Origin: Chlorocebus sabaeus
Taxonomy: Eukaryota; Chordata; Mammalia; Primates; Cercopithecidae
Reading direction: 5' to 3'
DNA length: 64,000 bases
Assembly (NCBI RefSeq): GCF_047675955.1
Contig: NC_132911.1
Span: forward strand, 74,743,133-74,807,132
The translations under genes were made by a program, and so were the position numbers. This document shows positions 32,629 through 45,159 of this stretch, in pieces. How positions within the stretch are numbered: the stretch's first letter is position 1; every line of letters begins with the position of its first letter. The notes under the pieces are model-generated. The model was not told the origin of the DNA, did not search any database, and worked only from the letters and a program-made list of their open reading frames with translations.

Positions 32629-32778
32629 CAGACTATCACCAACTTATGATGGTTCAACTTACCATTTTTTGACTTTATAATGGATTTATGGGGGCATTAA
32701 ATACATTTTTTACTTACAATATTTTAGACTTATAATGGGTTTATTGGAATGTAACCCTCATAAGTAGAGGAGCATCTG
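32629..32778 (+). mobile_element. Tigger-type MITE
   Basis: Starts CAGACTATCACCAAC, ends GAGGAGCATCTG, and is flanked by TA on both sides (32627-32628, 32779-32780), the TcMar target duplication. Internal wording (ACTTATAATGGGTTTATTGG) matches a non-autonomous Tigger-like repeat I recognise but cannot name. About 150 bp, no coding capacity. Confidence 0.8.
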
Positions 32779-32890
32779 TATCTTAGTATGGCATATAGAG
32801 CCCTTCCTTTCTACATCTCCAGGCCCATGTATTATACTTCCCACAAGATTAAACCTATGCTTCACAAACACAGAAGTTACCTTAATAAAG

Positions 32891-33004
32891 TCTCTCTCAC
32901 TCTCCCTGCCCCTTTCTTCTTCTTGCCTCTCCTTCCTCCTCCCCTACCACTCCTCCCCTCTCTTCTTCTTCTTCTCTTCCTCTTCCTTCTTTTTCTTCTC
33001 TCTT
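32891..33004 (+). repeat. Polypyrimidine (CTT/CCT)n-rich tract
   Basis: About 114 bases that are almost entirely C and T with CTT triplets. The 156-codon plus-strand frame crossing it (32788-33258) is a low-complexity artefact rich in L, P and F. Confidence 0.9.
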
Positions 33005-34104
33005 ACCAACCCCTGCCCCCACATCTACACATGTTGTTCTTTCTGCTTGGAAGAATCATTCATTATCTCATTAACAAGCAGATATACACTTTTTTGGTTT
33101 TTTGGGTTTTTTTTTTTTTCTACCTCTTTTCTCTTATTTCCTCCTATTCTCTGAAAGAACTTAAAAATAATGACACTCCAGTATCAATGAGCACACCTAG
33201 CATGAAAATCTTGGTTTCTACATTCCTTACTCTACTAAAAGGAACTAGGACTCCTTAGAAAAATGGCTGATTCCAAGACTTGGGAAAGGAAAGTACAGAG
33301 GAGCCTAATACATCTTGGGCAAAAACTAAGAAGGACTTAAACAAGCAATGGAGACATGTCAATAGGCCAAAGAGGACAACTTGAAGGGGTTCCTTCCTGG
33401 CCAAATCTGTGACAACTGGAGTATCAAAATGCATAAATAAAGTAATAGATTCTTACTAATTTGAACAACAATAAAGAATCAATGAATTTATATTGAAGCA
33501 TATGTGAGTGTATATGCATGTGTGAGAAAGAGAGAGGAGAGAAGGCACTTACACAGCTGACAGAAAACTATGACTCTATGTGTTTCCTGTGCTAATTACT
33601 TAACAGCATTTCTGTCCTCTCCATTTCTCCTCTCTGGATAGTTGACCTTTACCATTTTTAGGTAAGCAATTGTAGAACAATATGCATGCTCTGGAGAGGT
33701 ACCTGATATTCAGTATATTTCAGTGTTTCCCATAAAGAAAATCAAAGGTTCATAAGGTCAGAAAGTGTAGAACTCCACAGTTAATGCTTTCTTACACTTA
33801 CACATTAATTTACAATATTTTAAGTCATCTTTACTTTTATAATAAATAGAAGAGATATGCAGGATGAATGATTATTCCCATTTCAGAAACTGGGAACAAT
33901 GAGGCTTGCAGAATCATGTAAGTTGCAAAGAGAATTACAGATAAAGTTTTCGAAGTTGTTTCAACAAACGTGTTCTATGCAACTTTTAGCTTTAAAGAAA
34001 GTCACCTACAAAAGTCAAGTATACTTGATCCCTTTCCATCACACAGCAGCAAAGCAAAGTATGAGGCAATCTGACTTCAAGAATCTGAGCATGTTTAAAA
34101 TTTA
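33005..34104. other. Unassigned
   Basis: Includes a 12-15 T run near 33106-33119. A short MIR-like segment on the minus strand (33865-33930, CATTTCAGAAACTGGGAACA) is too weak to call. Confidence 0.35.
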
Positions 34105-34205
34105 AAGGTCACGATTAAGCTCCATTACTGCCACTAGTTGGCTCTGTGGCCAACTATAACAATGCAATACTCATTTACTCATCTGTTTCAGAATTACAAG
34201 GATAA
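34105..34205 (+). repeat. Possible MIR core
   Basis: TACTGCCACTAGTTGGCTCT, GTGGCCAACTATAACAATGC and CATTTACTCATCTGTTTCAG follow MIR core order with many changes. Confidence 0.45.
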
Positions 34206-34986
34206 AACATGGGACTCCCTAATGTAGACAATTAAAAAGAAAAAGGTTAAATGGGAATCTAAGACCACAGAGAAAATTTTTTTGCTCTTGATCTCACAAA
34301 CACTTCCAGACTAAAAACTAGGATTTGCATGTAGCATTTTGAATTTTGAAGTCTGGGTTATTTGCAATATATGAAACACTGTGAGTTGAGTAGTGAAGCT
34401 TACATTTGCAATGAGATCTTCCTCTGAAAGGATCAAGGCTGAACTACTATTTTACTTTCCATGTTTGGAAAAGGAACTGAAGTAAGCACTTAAATCCCTT
34501 TCCCCCCCATTTTTGTAATACGAGTCAAACTTCAGGAAAGCTCTCCTCTTTCCCCACACAAAGAAATTTTATGTTCGTATCTGGTGTAGAGCTATCTAAT
34601 AGCCAAAGAAAATCCCAAGATCTTTTTTCCTGGAAAAGCCACTTGTTTTAATGGAACAGTCACTCTGTTCAGGAGAACACAGCAAACTTAATTGGCAGGC
34701 ACATAGCAGATGGTTCCTGGGGTCTACTCATGCACCTAATATGGCTAAAATAGTTACTGAAAGGCCAACATATGGGTTTTAAATTGCAGGGAACTAAATA
34801 CTATGAACACCCCATTTTTGCCATTTGTGATGTCACTTAGTATGTAACAAACTATTATTTCTCAAGTTTTTCTGTGAATAAAGTTGTCCCAGAGAGGTAA
34901 TGACAGTGTTCTTTAAGATATTTGTTCTAGACACTCAGTTTCTCAATGAGTTTTCAACTGACTCTCAACTTTAAAAAGTAAGTATA
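34206..34986. other. Unassigned
   Basis: No element recognised. Confidence 0.4.
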
Positions 34987-36444
34987 GCCAACACCATCCT
35001 AAGCAAAAAGAACAAAGCTGGAGGCATCACGCTACCTGACTTCAAACTATATTACAAGGCTACAGTAACCAAAACAGCATGGTACTGGTACCAAAACAGA
35101 TATATAGAGCAATGGAACAGCACAGAGGCCTCAGAAATAATGCCACACATCTACAACCATCTGATCTTTGACAAACCTGACAAAAACAAGCAATAGGGAA
35201 AGGATTCTCTATTTAATAAATGACATTGGGAAAACCGGCTAGCCACATGCAGAAAACTGAAACTGGACCTGTTCCTTACAACTTATGCAAAAATTAACTC
35301 AAGACGGATTAAAGACATAAACATCAGACCTAAAACCATAAAAATGCTACAAGAAAACCTAGGCAATAGCATTCATGACATAGGCATGGGCAAAGACATC
35401 ATGACTAAAACACCAAAAGCAATGGCAACAAAAGCCAAAATTGACAAATGGGATCTAATTAAACTAAAGAGCTTCTACTCAGCAAAAGAAACTATCATCA
35501 GAGTGAACATGCAACCTACAAAACGGGATAAAATTTTTGCAATCTATCCATCTGACAAAGGGCTGATATCCAGAATCTGCAAGGAACTTAAATTTACAGG
35601 AAAAAACAACCCCATCAAAAAGTCGGCAAAGGATATGAACAGATACTTCTTAAAAGAAAATATTTATGCGGCCAACAAGCATATGAAAAAAGCTCATCAT
35701 CACTGGTCATTAGAGAAATACAAATCAAAACCATAGTGAGAGAACATTTCACACCAGTTAAAATGGTGATCATTAAAAAGTCAGGAAACAACAGATGCTG
35801 GAGAGGATGTGGAGAAATAGAAACGCTGTTACACTGTTGGTGGGAGTGTATATTAGTACAACCATTGTAGAAGACAGTGTGGCAATTCCTAAAGGATCTA
35901 GAACTAGAAATATCATTTGACCCAACAATCCAATTACTGGATATATACCCAAAGGGTTATAAATCATTCTACTATAAAGACACATGCACATGTATGTTTA
36001 TTGCAGCACTATTCACAATAGTAAAGACTTGGAACCAACCCAAATGCCCATCAATGATAGACTGGATTAAGAAAATGTGGCACATACACACCATGGAATA
36101 CTATGCAGCTATATAAAAGAATAAGTTCACGTCCTTTGCAGGGACATGGATGAAACTGGAAACCATCATTCTCAGCAGACTAACACAGGAACAGAAAACC
36201 AAACACCACATGTTCTCACTCATAAGTGGGAGTTGAACAGTGAGAACACATGGACACAGGGAGGGGAACATCACACACCAGGGCCTGTCGGTAGGTGGGG
36301 AGGCTAGGGAAGGATAGCATTGGGAGAAATACCTAATATAGGTGATGGGTTGTTGGATGAAGCAAACCGCCATGGCACGTGTATACCTATGTAACAAACC
36401 CGCACTTTTTGCACATGTATCCCAGAACTTAAAGTATGATTTTT
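34987..36444 (+). mobile_element. 5'-truncated L1P retrotransposon
   Basis: Begins in ORF2 downstream of the reverse transcriptase domain (CATCCTAAGCAAAAAGAAC, then GGAGGCATCACGCTACCTGA). It runs through the C-terminal cysteine-rich region and a 3' UTR ending in CCCAGAACTTAAAGTATG before a T-rich junction. The frame 35344-35736 (130 codons) is the longest surviving ORF2 piece. The next is in a different frame (35877-36116) and ends prematurely. It is more diverged than the copies at 2884 and 58378. TTAAAAAG-type sequence near both ends may be a decayed target duplication. Confidence 0.92.
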
Positions 36445-37264
36445 TTAAAAGCAAGGATTTACCAAATTTGTGTTGCTCAATGTCAGTATTCTAATGTACA
36501 ATGCTTTATCTCCAGCCAAGTACTTTTTATATTTATTATTCATTCATTTAGCAAATACTGCGCATGACTAAAATACAACTCATCATGTTGATGGTCATGG
36601 TCATCTAGTGCTGCTCAAAGTACATTAAACTTTTGGTTTCCTTTAATACATTGAGCCTAGCTTTTAAATAATTCAGTTAGTTTCCTGCTATTCTTATTAG
36701 AACCTCTCCAAATGAGTAAAACAATGAACAACAACAATATATGCCAAATATTTTAATAAACAACACTTTTTTAGAAAGTAATAACAACTCATGACCATTT
36801 TTATTTAATCTTTGATAAAGTCAATGTTCAAACACTTAAACTTTGATTTGATAGAATTTTCTGTGATATTAGGGTTTTGTATTTTACACTGATGGCCCCT
36901 TTGTTTTCTAGGGTTTTGTTCCGTAATCTGCAAACCAGGGATTTGGCTCACTTGATCCAAATATCTCCTTCCAGCTGCGTTATTATCTAAACACACCTTA
37001 ATTCAGTAACGTACAACTATACGTAAGTTGCCATCTAGAAATTGTCCAAATGCAATAAATTCTCAACCTTCAGTGCTCATCTCTGTCAGAAAACTTAATA
37101 ATTTTACAAAAACATCATTTAAAAAAAAATAAATAAAGGCCAAACACATAAGTTTCAAGAATAGCAATCTGGAGAGTGTGCTGATAATATTACCAGAGTA
37201 CTTCAGCTGTGGCTTGAAGAGACAAGATGCTTAAAGGAGTAGAGGAAGCAGATATAGGGGAGAG
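36445..37264. other. Unassigned
   Basis: AT-rich, no recognised element. Confidence 0.4.
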
Positions 37265-37440
37265 GGAAGTGTCCTGACTGGGAATAGGAAATGAGTTCTG
37301 TTCCCAGCCCTGCCATGTACTAGCTGTGTGGCTTCAGATAAGTCCTTTAACCTCTCTGGGCCCTAGTGTCTCCAGCTTTAAAGAAGTCTAGGTGATGCCT
37401 TATGTCTAATCAAACTCTGCAAGATCTATGATTCTATGTG
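37265..37440 (+). repeat. MIR
   Basis: Well preserved core: TTCTGTTCCCAGCCCTGCCA, TGTACTAGCTGTGTGGCTTC, GTCCTTTAACCTCTCTGGGC, then a diverged tail with GATTCTATGTGAG. Confidence 0.85.
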
Positions 37441-38639
37441 AGACATATGATTCAACATCTAGGTGCCAAAGCAAAAATGCTCATGTCCCCTTAAAAGAGA
37501 AGGTATCATTATTTTACACAGAAATCCTTTACCATTCAGACAGTCTTTCCCACCACCCCTTCTGTTCCAGCCTAGATTCCTGCTTTTATTGCTGAGTCTC
37601 TTGATCAAAACCAATTGTCCCCAGTAGTGTAAATGCTTCTGCTTATCTCTTGAGCTCTTCCAGGAGTGTTGATGAAACTCTTGGGTGACCCAGTTCTCCT
37701 TGTTCCACTCAGTTGTGTGGGAACCAAGATTTGTCTTGATGTTTCCCATTGCTAAAAAATGGAATGCATTCAGCCCAGAGCTCCAAGTTATTAGCCAGGA
37801 AGATAAGCAGAAAAATAATTGAAACTCAGAACAGCTGCAGTCCGTGTTAGGTCCTTAAATTTCTAGCAATTAAATACTAAAGGGAACTTAGCAAATGTAA
37901 GTCTTTCATTTGTTTGCAAAGGTCATGAAACCACTGCAAAAAAAATGAGGGTTATGTTAGTTTATAGAACACATATATTTACGAAAAAATTATTAGCAAA
38001 AAGATGTTATACTTGGCATTAAGGTAACTTTGATTCCTGCTTAATATGAATTCTATCCTTGAGTTTAAAAAAAAAGCACTAAAAATGGAATTCCTGTTGA
38101 GAAAGTTTAGCTTAGTTTTTGGCTAAAATATCTACACAGTACAATTTACACCATTCTTTGTACAGGCGTTATTTTTGATTATGTAATCTTTGGGTGTACT
38201 GTAGATTTGTGCTTATCTCATTCATTTATCCATTCGTTCATCCAAAGCAGGCACCTGGCTTCAGGAGCACCCGGCTTACCTCAAGTTCAGAGCCCCAGGT
38301 CAGAGTGTATTCACTGAATAGCCAAAATAATAGATGCTGAAAGTCAATGACAGCCTCCTTCTAACTGTGAATTTGACTTATGTTATCTAATGATTATCCC
38401 TTTTCATCCTGCCCTGATACACACACCCAAAACATTCTTCTTAAAAGAGTTTTAGAAGTTTTATTATCATATTTATTTTCCTGTGTAAAAAAAAATAAAA
38501 CAACGTATATAATTTTTCCAATTTCATGTTTTACTTGGTTAAAATGACTACAGGATACAATTTGGAATGACGTCTAAAGCAAATAAAGATAGGGAATATG
38601 GTGGATATGTAATACTTGTAGAGCTAAAGAAGAATCAGA
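37441..38639. other. Unassigned
   Basis: The 96-codon minus frame (37459-37749) has no known domain. No repeat recognised. Confidence 0.4.
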
Positions 38640-38900
38640 AAATTAAAAGCCTCTGAAATGAATAGAAAGGAAGCATGGAGTATGCTCCAGAAAGGCTTTA
38701 GTATGAGCAAAGGCTGGTGGGGACCAGGGTTGTGGCTTTCAAAGGCCTAAGAAGGAGGACAACTACTTGTCTGGTGGCTAAGATTATAACCAAAACAGTT
38801 AGAGTATGGAGAGCTTAAGCTGGCAACAGCATTTTAAAGTCATCCAGGAGAGAAACGTGGATGTGGTGGGGGCTAAGTAGTGGTGAGTGTGGAGGGCAGA
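38640..38900 (-). repeat. L2 fragment
   Basis: The plus strand reads AAGGCTGGTGGGGACCAGGG, CAGGAGAGAAACGTGGATG and TGGTGGGGGCTAAGTAGTGG, the reverse of the L2 internal region. The ends are approximate. Confidence 0.6.
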
Positions 38901-38944
38901 TGGGGGTCTACTGGTCAGCACTACACAGTAAGAGGAGCTGACAG

Positions 38945-39130
38945 TCACTGGGTCATATCCTGCATTAACACTTACTGCAATCCTGGGAAGCAGTTACTAT
39001 TAACATGTTTTTATCAATAAAACATTTTCAAACTAAAGCTTATGCAATTGAGTAATTTCCTCTAAGTCTCAAAGCTAATAGTGCCTGATTCATGCTAGCA
39101 CTCCAATCTACTCCAATCCAATGTATTCCA
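38945..39130 (-). repeat. Probable MIR
   Basis: Minus-strand MIR order: CTTACTGCAATCCTGGGAAG, a diverged middle, TAATTTCCTCTAAGTCTCAA, GCCTGATTCATGCTAGCAC. Confidence 0.5.
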
Positions 39131-39606
39131 ATTCCAGAGTCGAGCTTGCCTACACAGCCTCCCAGGGACATATAGTCACTTTCTCTGGGATGTACCCTTT
39201 GAGTACTTTGTTTTCCCAGTGCCTCTGATTCTACTGGAAACATCACACAGTTCGTAATTCTTTGTTTCTCCATTTTCATCTCTCCCACTAAGTGCTGTAA
39301 ACTCTCCTGGGAGCTTCAGTCTGACTGAATCATTGGTAAATGTATGTAATAAAATGAACTTCTTTGGTATCATGTGAATATTGGTATGTCTTCCTGTTTG
39401 GCTTACACTTTTCCTATATTTTGTCCATGCTACAGTAAGTTCTTTCTCTATAGTCTGCATTTCAATATCTAAAAGATTAAAATATGGGGTTTAGTTTAGG
39501 TCTTTTTCTTTATTTTTCTTCTTTTGTTTTTTCCCAAATGGGCATCTCTACCACTAGCATCTGGAAATAAGATGGCATCTGATCTAATGAAAATATATGG
39601 TGTGGG
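39131..39606. other. Unassigned
   Basis: Contains a short repeated CTCCAATC motif at its start. The minus frames (82 and 94 codons) are unsupported. Confidence 0.4.
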
Positions 39607-39649
<43 letters not shown>

Positions 39650-39650
39650 A
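39607..39650 (+). repeat. Compound (TG)n(GA)n microsatellite
   Basis: TG dinucleotides run directly into GA dinucleotides. Confidence 0.95.
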
Positions 39651-40229
39651 TGTGTGGGTTAGCAGCTGGTGTGAACTTAAAATTTTTAATACATTATAAA
39701 TTGTCCCAGACATATTGAATGTATAAAGAATAACACGGAAAATGCCCACATATTCACTCCTCATCTTAGAAAACTAAATTTTTCAAATACAATTGAGCTC
39801 CTCTAATGTTCCACTCATTAAAAGAAACAAAAATGAATACAAATTTTGTGATGAACTGGATAGAAATTACAGTACATGTGTCTATTTTATTTTTAAATTA
39901 ACTTAAAACATTCAGTTTTATTGATAATGAGTCTCTCAGTTTCTGGGTCGTAATTCTCTGTGTACTTGGATATCTATGTTCGTTCACATTTAAATCACCA
40001 AAACCAGAAATTACCAACTTCCCCATCAGACTGCCTTCCCCCATGGGTTTCCCCATTCTGCAAGAGGCATTGCAATTTTCCCAGGTCACCCAGGTTTGAT
40101 GTATTGTATCGTACTGAATCAGATCATTTCCTTTGCAGCTCCCCCTAAGCCTAGTCGGTCTCCAGATGCTGCTGTTTTGTTTCTCTGTTGTTCTCTGTGT
40201 TTCTTTATCTTCTCAGCTACACTCTAGCC
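39651..40229. other. Unassigned
   Basis: No element recognised. Confidence 0.4.
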
Positions 40230-40729
40230 AAGAGGTTCTCAAGTTGTGAGCTGAAAACATGGGAACCCCCAAGAATCTTTCAGAGTGTCATGAGTTCTAA
40301 ACTACTATGATGGGAATACTAATGTTTGATTTGCCGTGTTCACTGTTTCTCTTATAAGCATGCAGTGGAATTTTTGAGTCCACACGTTGTGCAACATCAC
40401 AGCCCATTGGATATATGAAAATCCACCTGGAATTCAGCAAGCCAAACATTAAAGAAATCTGCAAAAGTATAAAACAGTGTAATTTTTCTCACTATATATT
40501 TTTAAAAGTATAGTTATTTTTCATGAAAAAGCACAGTTATTTTTATGTTAATGTATAATGGTTTATTGTTATTTTTAAATGATTTAATACTTTTCCTAAA
40601 ATAATTCTGTTTTAATTTCAAATACCATAAACATCGACAGGTAAAATCCACACAAACAAAACACTTTTGGACTCCTCAATTCTTTTTAAGAGTATCAGTA
40701 TACCCACGACCAAAAATCTAGAACTGGTG
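40230..40729 (+). mobile_element. Internally deleted hAT DNA transposon (Zaphod/Charlie-like)
   Basis: Ends are AAGAGGTTCTCAA and CTAGAACTGGTG, degraded forms of the hAT terminus CAGTGGTTCTCAA and its complement. The 3' half (AAACATTAAAGAAATCTGC, AAAGTATAAAACAGTGTAAT, TTTAATTTCAAATACCATAA, AAGAGTATCAGTATACCCAC) follows the tail of a hAT transposase gene plus 3' UTR. Nearly the whole transposase is deleted. The flanks CTCTAGCC and TACTAGTC match at five of eight bases, a possible decayed 8-bp target duplication. Confidence 0.75.
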
Positions 40730-40744
40730 TACTAGTCCAGGCTT

Positions 40745-41090
40745 TCATTGCCTGTTGCTGGACTTCTGCAACATATTCTCAATGATTTTCCAGCCTCCAG
40801 CCCTCTCTTCTTCTATCAGTCTACACATGACTGCTGAGTTCACCCTTCTTACAAAACAGTTTTTACATAATTTTATGTTCCTGCTCAGAATCCATTAATG
40901 TAGGAATCTTTAATTCTTGTAATATTTTTCAGCCTTATTGATTCTCCAATTTTATCAACCCTACCTTTTCCCCAAAACCATCTACTTGGTCAATTGCACT
41001 GACCCCAGAACATGCTTTCCTTCTTACCTCCAGACCTTTGCTTAGATTGTTCCGTATTCTATCCCTGCCCTGGAGATTGGGCGTCTCTCC
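40745..41090 (+). repeat. L2 fragment
   Basis: TTGCTGGACTTCTGCAACAT, TTTTCCAGCCTCCAGCCCTC, a CTGACCCCAGAACATGC segment and AGACCTTTGCTTAGATTGTT follow the pyrimidine-rich L2 3' region. Confidence 0.7.
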
Positions 41091-41104
41091 TATGTCCAGC
41101 CCAA

Positions 41105-41325
41105 GGCAGCACAGAGAAGTGCTCAGTTAAGAGTGTGTCCTTTAAAGTCTGCCTTGAATTTGAGTTATCTTTTACTGCTATTTGATGTAAGCAATTCATT
41201 TTCCAGAATTGTAAAACAGAAAATAAAGTACAGTAGTTCCTAATTTAAATAGCTATTGTAAAGCTATATGAGGTCATGTTTAATAAGTATATGTTTAGTA
41301 AGTATTAAGCAATGTTGTTGTTTTC
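41105..41325 (+). repeat. MIR
   Basis: CCTTGAATTTGAGTTATCTT, ATGTAAGCAATTCATTTTCC, AATTGTAAAACAGAAAATAA and ATATGAGGTCATGTTTAATA keep the MIR order. Confidence 0.7.
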
Positions 41326-42529
41326 TAAAACCTGCCTAAGATTCTAGTTTTTTCTTGTCTATGAAAGCTTTTTTCTTCTTCATCTAATACTGTTCTCTGT
41401 CTTACTGGCACTGTTCACTTACTGTCATGGTAGGTTTCGTGCACACATCTTGACTTCCCTAGTGAGATGAGAAATGGCCATGTAAACTCTCTCTATTTCT
41501 GTGTATGTGTATATCTGTTTTCTTAGACCTTCCCAGTGCTGTTACACTTGATTCAATAAATTCAATATGTGTGTCATTATTCCTTGGCTTTCCATAAAAT
41601 GATACACATAAACCAATTATCAGCTAATGAGGGACAAATAAACACATTTGATCTATAACCTTTCATTCATCCTGCCCTTCTCAGAGCAGCTAGGAAATCT
41701 TCCTCTAGGATAATAGATCCATTCATTTGAAAAAGGAAACTCAAACAGGAAACATTTTATATCAAGAGGCAGATCTGATGATAGAATCGTCCAAACTACA
41801 CAAAAATGCTGCCAAAGGCTGGTTGATCCTGGCTGCAAATCAATCCTACTGTGAAATGACTTTCAGCCATCCCCAACTTGTTCGACGTGTGCTGGGAATT
41901 TACAATCTTGAACTCTTCAGTTAGGCCTCTGTCAGTTGGCGGAGGACATGAATTGTTACAGGGTGTGGAAAAGCCTCCAACCAGGAGTTCAGACTTGCCC
42001 TGACATCCTCTAAGGTCATGAACAACTGCTTCACGATTGGGAGTTGGTCCTTTGGCCTCTGGAGATCAGCTTTCTGGTCTGCTAAATGGACCAGGCTTGT
42101 TGAGGGATCAGACTAGATAAAAATGCATACATGCACCTTTAATAAGATTGATGTGTACTGCTGAAATCCCTGAAAAATATTTCAGAGATTAAAATTCTAA
42201 AAAGTGTGCGTGTTAGTGCTAAGGTACTCCATTTTTTTAAAAAAGGGGCAATATTCCTAAATGACCTAAAAACACAAATTTATTTATCTTAAAAGCTTCA
42301 TTCTGGAAAGCAATCACTTATTATGTCTCAGTGCATTATAATGCTGTAGACAGCAGGCATCAGATCTTTTGAAATATATAGTACATTGACTATTAAGAAA
42401 AGTATAATTTGCCTAAATATTCTTAGAGGTCTTTGCAAAGGCCATGATTCAAAGAGGAAATAAAGTTCATATTTAGGCAATACTTGGATATAATATTTTG
42501 GATACATATCAGTGTTTTTCTTGTTATGT
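41326..42529. other. Unassigned
   Basis: No repeat recognised. The 65-codon frame at 41727 is unsupported. Confidence 0.4.
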
Positions 42530-42750
42530 TAGAGAGGCAGTACAGCAGAGTGGCCAAAAGTGCAAGTGCTAGCAAGAGCCAAGCTGCCTGGGTTCAAAGT
42601 CTGGTGCTTTCACTTGGGAGCCATGTGATTGAGTATATCATTTAATTTCTTGGTGCTTCACCTATCTCACTGGTAAAAGGGGAACCACAATATTTACCTC
42701 GTATTATAGGTTTGTTGAGACAATAACAAGATTATTACTCTTGTTTGCGT
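42530..42750 (+). repeat. MIR
   Basis: Near full-length: AGTGCAAGTGCTAGCAAGAG, GCTGCCTGGGTTCAAAGTCT, ATGTGATTGAGTATATCATT, GGTTTGTTGAGACAATAAC. Confidence 0.85.
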
Positions 42751-42956
42751 CTTGCCCACCAAAATAATTTGATTTTTAATGCAACGAGTTTATGTATAAA
42801 GCATGTCAGCATCTTTGGGTAACTAAAGGAGTACAGAGAAAATTGCTGCTCTGTGATATCAATCACATGAGAAACCAGCTTTGTCCTGAGGCTCTGGAGG
42901 CAGAGGTGAAAGACACAGTGTTTTCAAATAAGTCCTTTGTTATATATAGATGTAGC

Positions 42957-43019
42957 GCAGTGCTTCTCAAACTATTTGTGGTAGAAAACTATCAGTGCTT
43001 CTCAAACTATCTGTGGTAG
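42957..43019 (+). repeat. Imperfect tandem duplication with hAT-like end motif
   Basis: CAGTGCTTCTCAAACTAT, followed by one variable base and TGTGGTAG, occurs at about 42958-42984 and again at 42994-43019. The motif resembles the terminus of Charlie/MER5-type hAT elements, but no full element was traced. Confidence 0.7.
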
Positions 43020-43544
43020 TTTCTTGTTTAATTTCCAATTTGTTGTGTATCAGTATTTTTGTCAAATACAATAAAAATGTCAAGGTAGTGTCAAATTGCT
43101 ATGAAAGTTTCTGGCCCCCTATTCTCACTGTCTATGTTTATCTCATTGCAGACCAACAGCAAAAAACTCACAGACGGTACTCACTCACAGATGGCCCATA
43201 CTGTGAGGAGCCTGGGCATGGTGGACAATGGACTGCCCAGTATCTAACCTCTCTTTCTAAGTTTGAGGAGTTTCCAACCTTATGAGGCATAGAGCTCACC
43301 TCTAGAAGCTGAAAAGATTAGCTACTTGCATTTCCAAGTCTTATTTTTACCTAAAATATGCACATGTGAACCCAGGCAATGTCAGTCAATTGCAAACGAT
43401 GCAGACTTTGAATCAGAAGTCATAATTGAAGAAGTGAGGATTATCCAGAATGCAGTTGGTTAATGTTGCTTGCAGATACATCCAGTTCCCAAAGGCAGTG
43501 GTGCCAACAGTTTCAGCAGCTATATCGCATGTCTGGGTGATGAT
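43020..43544. other. Unassigned
   Basis: The 96-codon plus frame (42995-43285) has no known motif. Confidence 0.4.
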
Positions 43545-43649
43545 TGTATTAGCTATCTCTTGCTGTGTAACAAATTACCCCAAAGTTTAATGGCTTAAAA
43601 CAAAAGTAAACATTTATTTTTCTCTCAGCTTCTGTGGGTCAAGAAGCTT
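43545..43649 (-). mobile_element. MLT1 LTR, part 1 (split by AluJ)
   Basis: The plus strand reads TGTATTAGCTATCTCTTGCT, GTGTAACAAATTACCCCAAA and TTTAATGGCTTAAAACA, the reverse complement of an MLT1 LTR 3' end. It continues after the Alu at 44139. Confidence 0.85.
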
Positions 43650-44138
<489 letters not shown>

Positions 44139-44535
44139 AGAAGCTTGGCTGAGTAGCTGTGGCTCAGTCTCTCAATAGCTTGCAGTCAAGACATCAGCTG
44201 GGGCTGCAATCATCTGAAGCTGTGACTGAAGACAGAGGGCTGGCTCCCAAGGTGGCTCACCAGCATGAAAAGTTGGTGCTGGCAGTCAGCAGACGGCTGC
44301 AGTTCCTCTCCTTGAGGCTTTTTGCATGACCTCAGGACCCAGCAGCTGGCTTCCCCCAGAGTGTGGGAGACCAAGGGGAAGCTTCAATGTCCTTTATATT
44401 CTAGCCTTGTAAGTCACACGCTGCCACCTCTATTGGTCACACAGAGCTGCCCTGACTCTGTGTGAAAGAAGACAGCACAAGAGCACAAATGTCAGGATCT
44501 GAGACTTACTAGGGCCATCTTGGAGACTGACAAAT
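44139..44535 (-). mobile_element. MLT1 LTR, part 2
   Basis: Resumes the LTR: GGCTGAGTAGCTGTGGCTCA, CATCAGCTGGGGCTGCAATC, GCAGTTCCTCTCCTTGAGGC, AGCAGCTGGCTTCCCCCAGA, CTATTGGTCACACAGAG and ACTAGGGCCATCTTGGAGAC. No internal region is present. Confidence 0.8.
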
Positions 44536-45159
44536 AGGGCAGGCTATGGGATCTGTAACCCGTGGAAGCAGCAATTGGTCTATAGAGGACCAGTTCAAAA
44601 CATATTTTACAGCATCTTGCATGACTGGGATATCTCCAAGCCTGGTTCTCTGGCCCCCCAAGAGATTCAGTGGGTTTCCAAAATTATCACATTTCTTTCC
44701 TGATAAATTAACCAGAGTTGGTTTCAAGTTGTTTGCAAATAAAAACTCTGATATATCTTGAAGAAAAAAGTTAGTAACGTTTTCACTTGACTTTCCTGGA
44801 AAGCAATCTAGTATCATTTTATAACAGGAATAGTTTTGTTATGAAAGATTAGTATATACACTATGTTTCCAAGTGTGTACAGCTTTGTCTCATGGTGATT
44901 CATCTTTTATTGCTGAACTTACAGTCCGACTTTTAGGTGGAATTGTTTGTACTATTATGAGCATAGGCTTTTACAAGTTAAGATTGAGGACATGAAAACA
45001 TTCCACTGAAAATAACCATATTAGCAAAAATGATCTTTAAATATATGCAACAGAGTGCTTTTCAGATAACCTTTTCAGTTTAAAGAAATCTCTCTAATGA
45101 CAAATGAGATTGAGAAAAGCAGTATAGTTTAGTATAAGTGAGCATAGAAAGAAAGCATG
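44536..45159. other. Unassigned
   Basis: Near 44700-44760 there is a stretch resembling an LTR end (GAGTTGGTTTCAAGTTGTTT, AATAAAAACTCTGA), but I could not name it. Frames of 102 and 71 codons overlap on opposite strands. Confidence 0.35.

Noticed and set aside
32788..33258. 156-codon open frame
   Set aside because: Crosses a polypyrimidine tract and encodes low-complexity L/P/F runs; no family resemblance.
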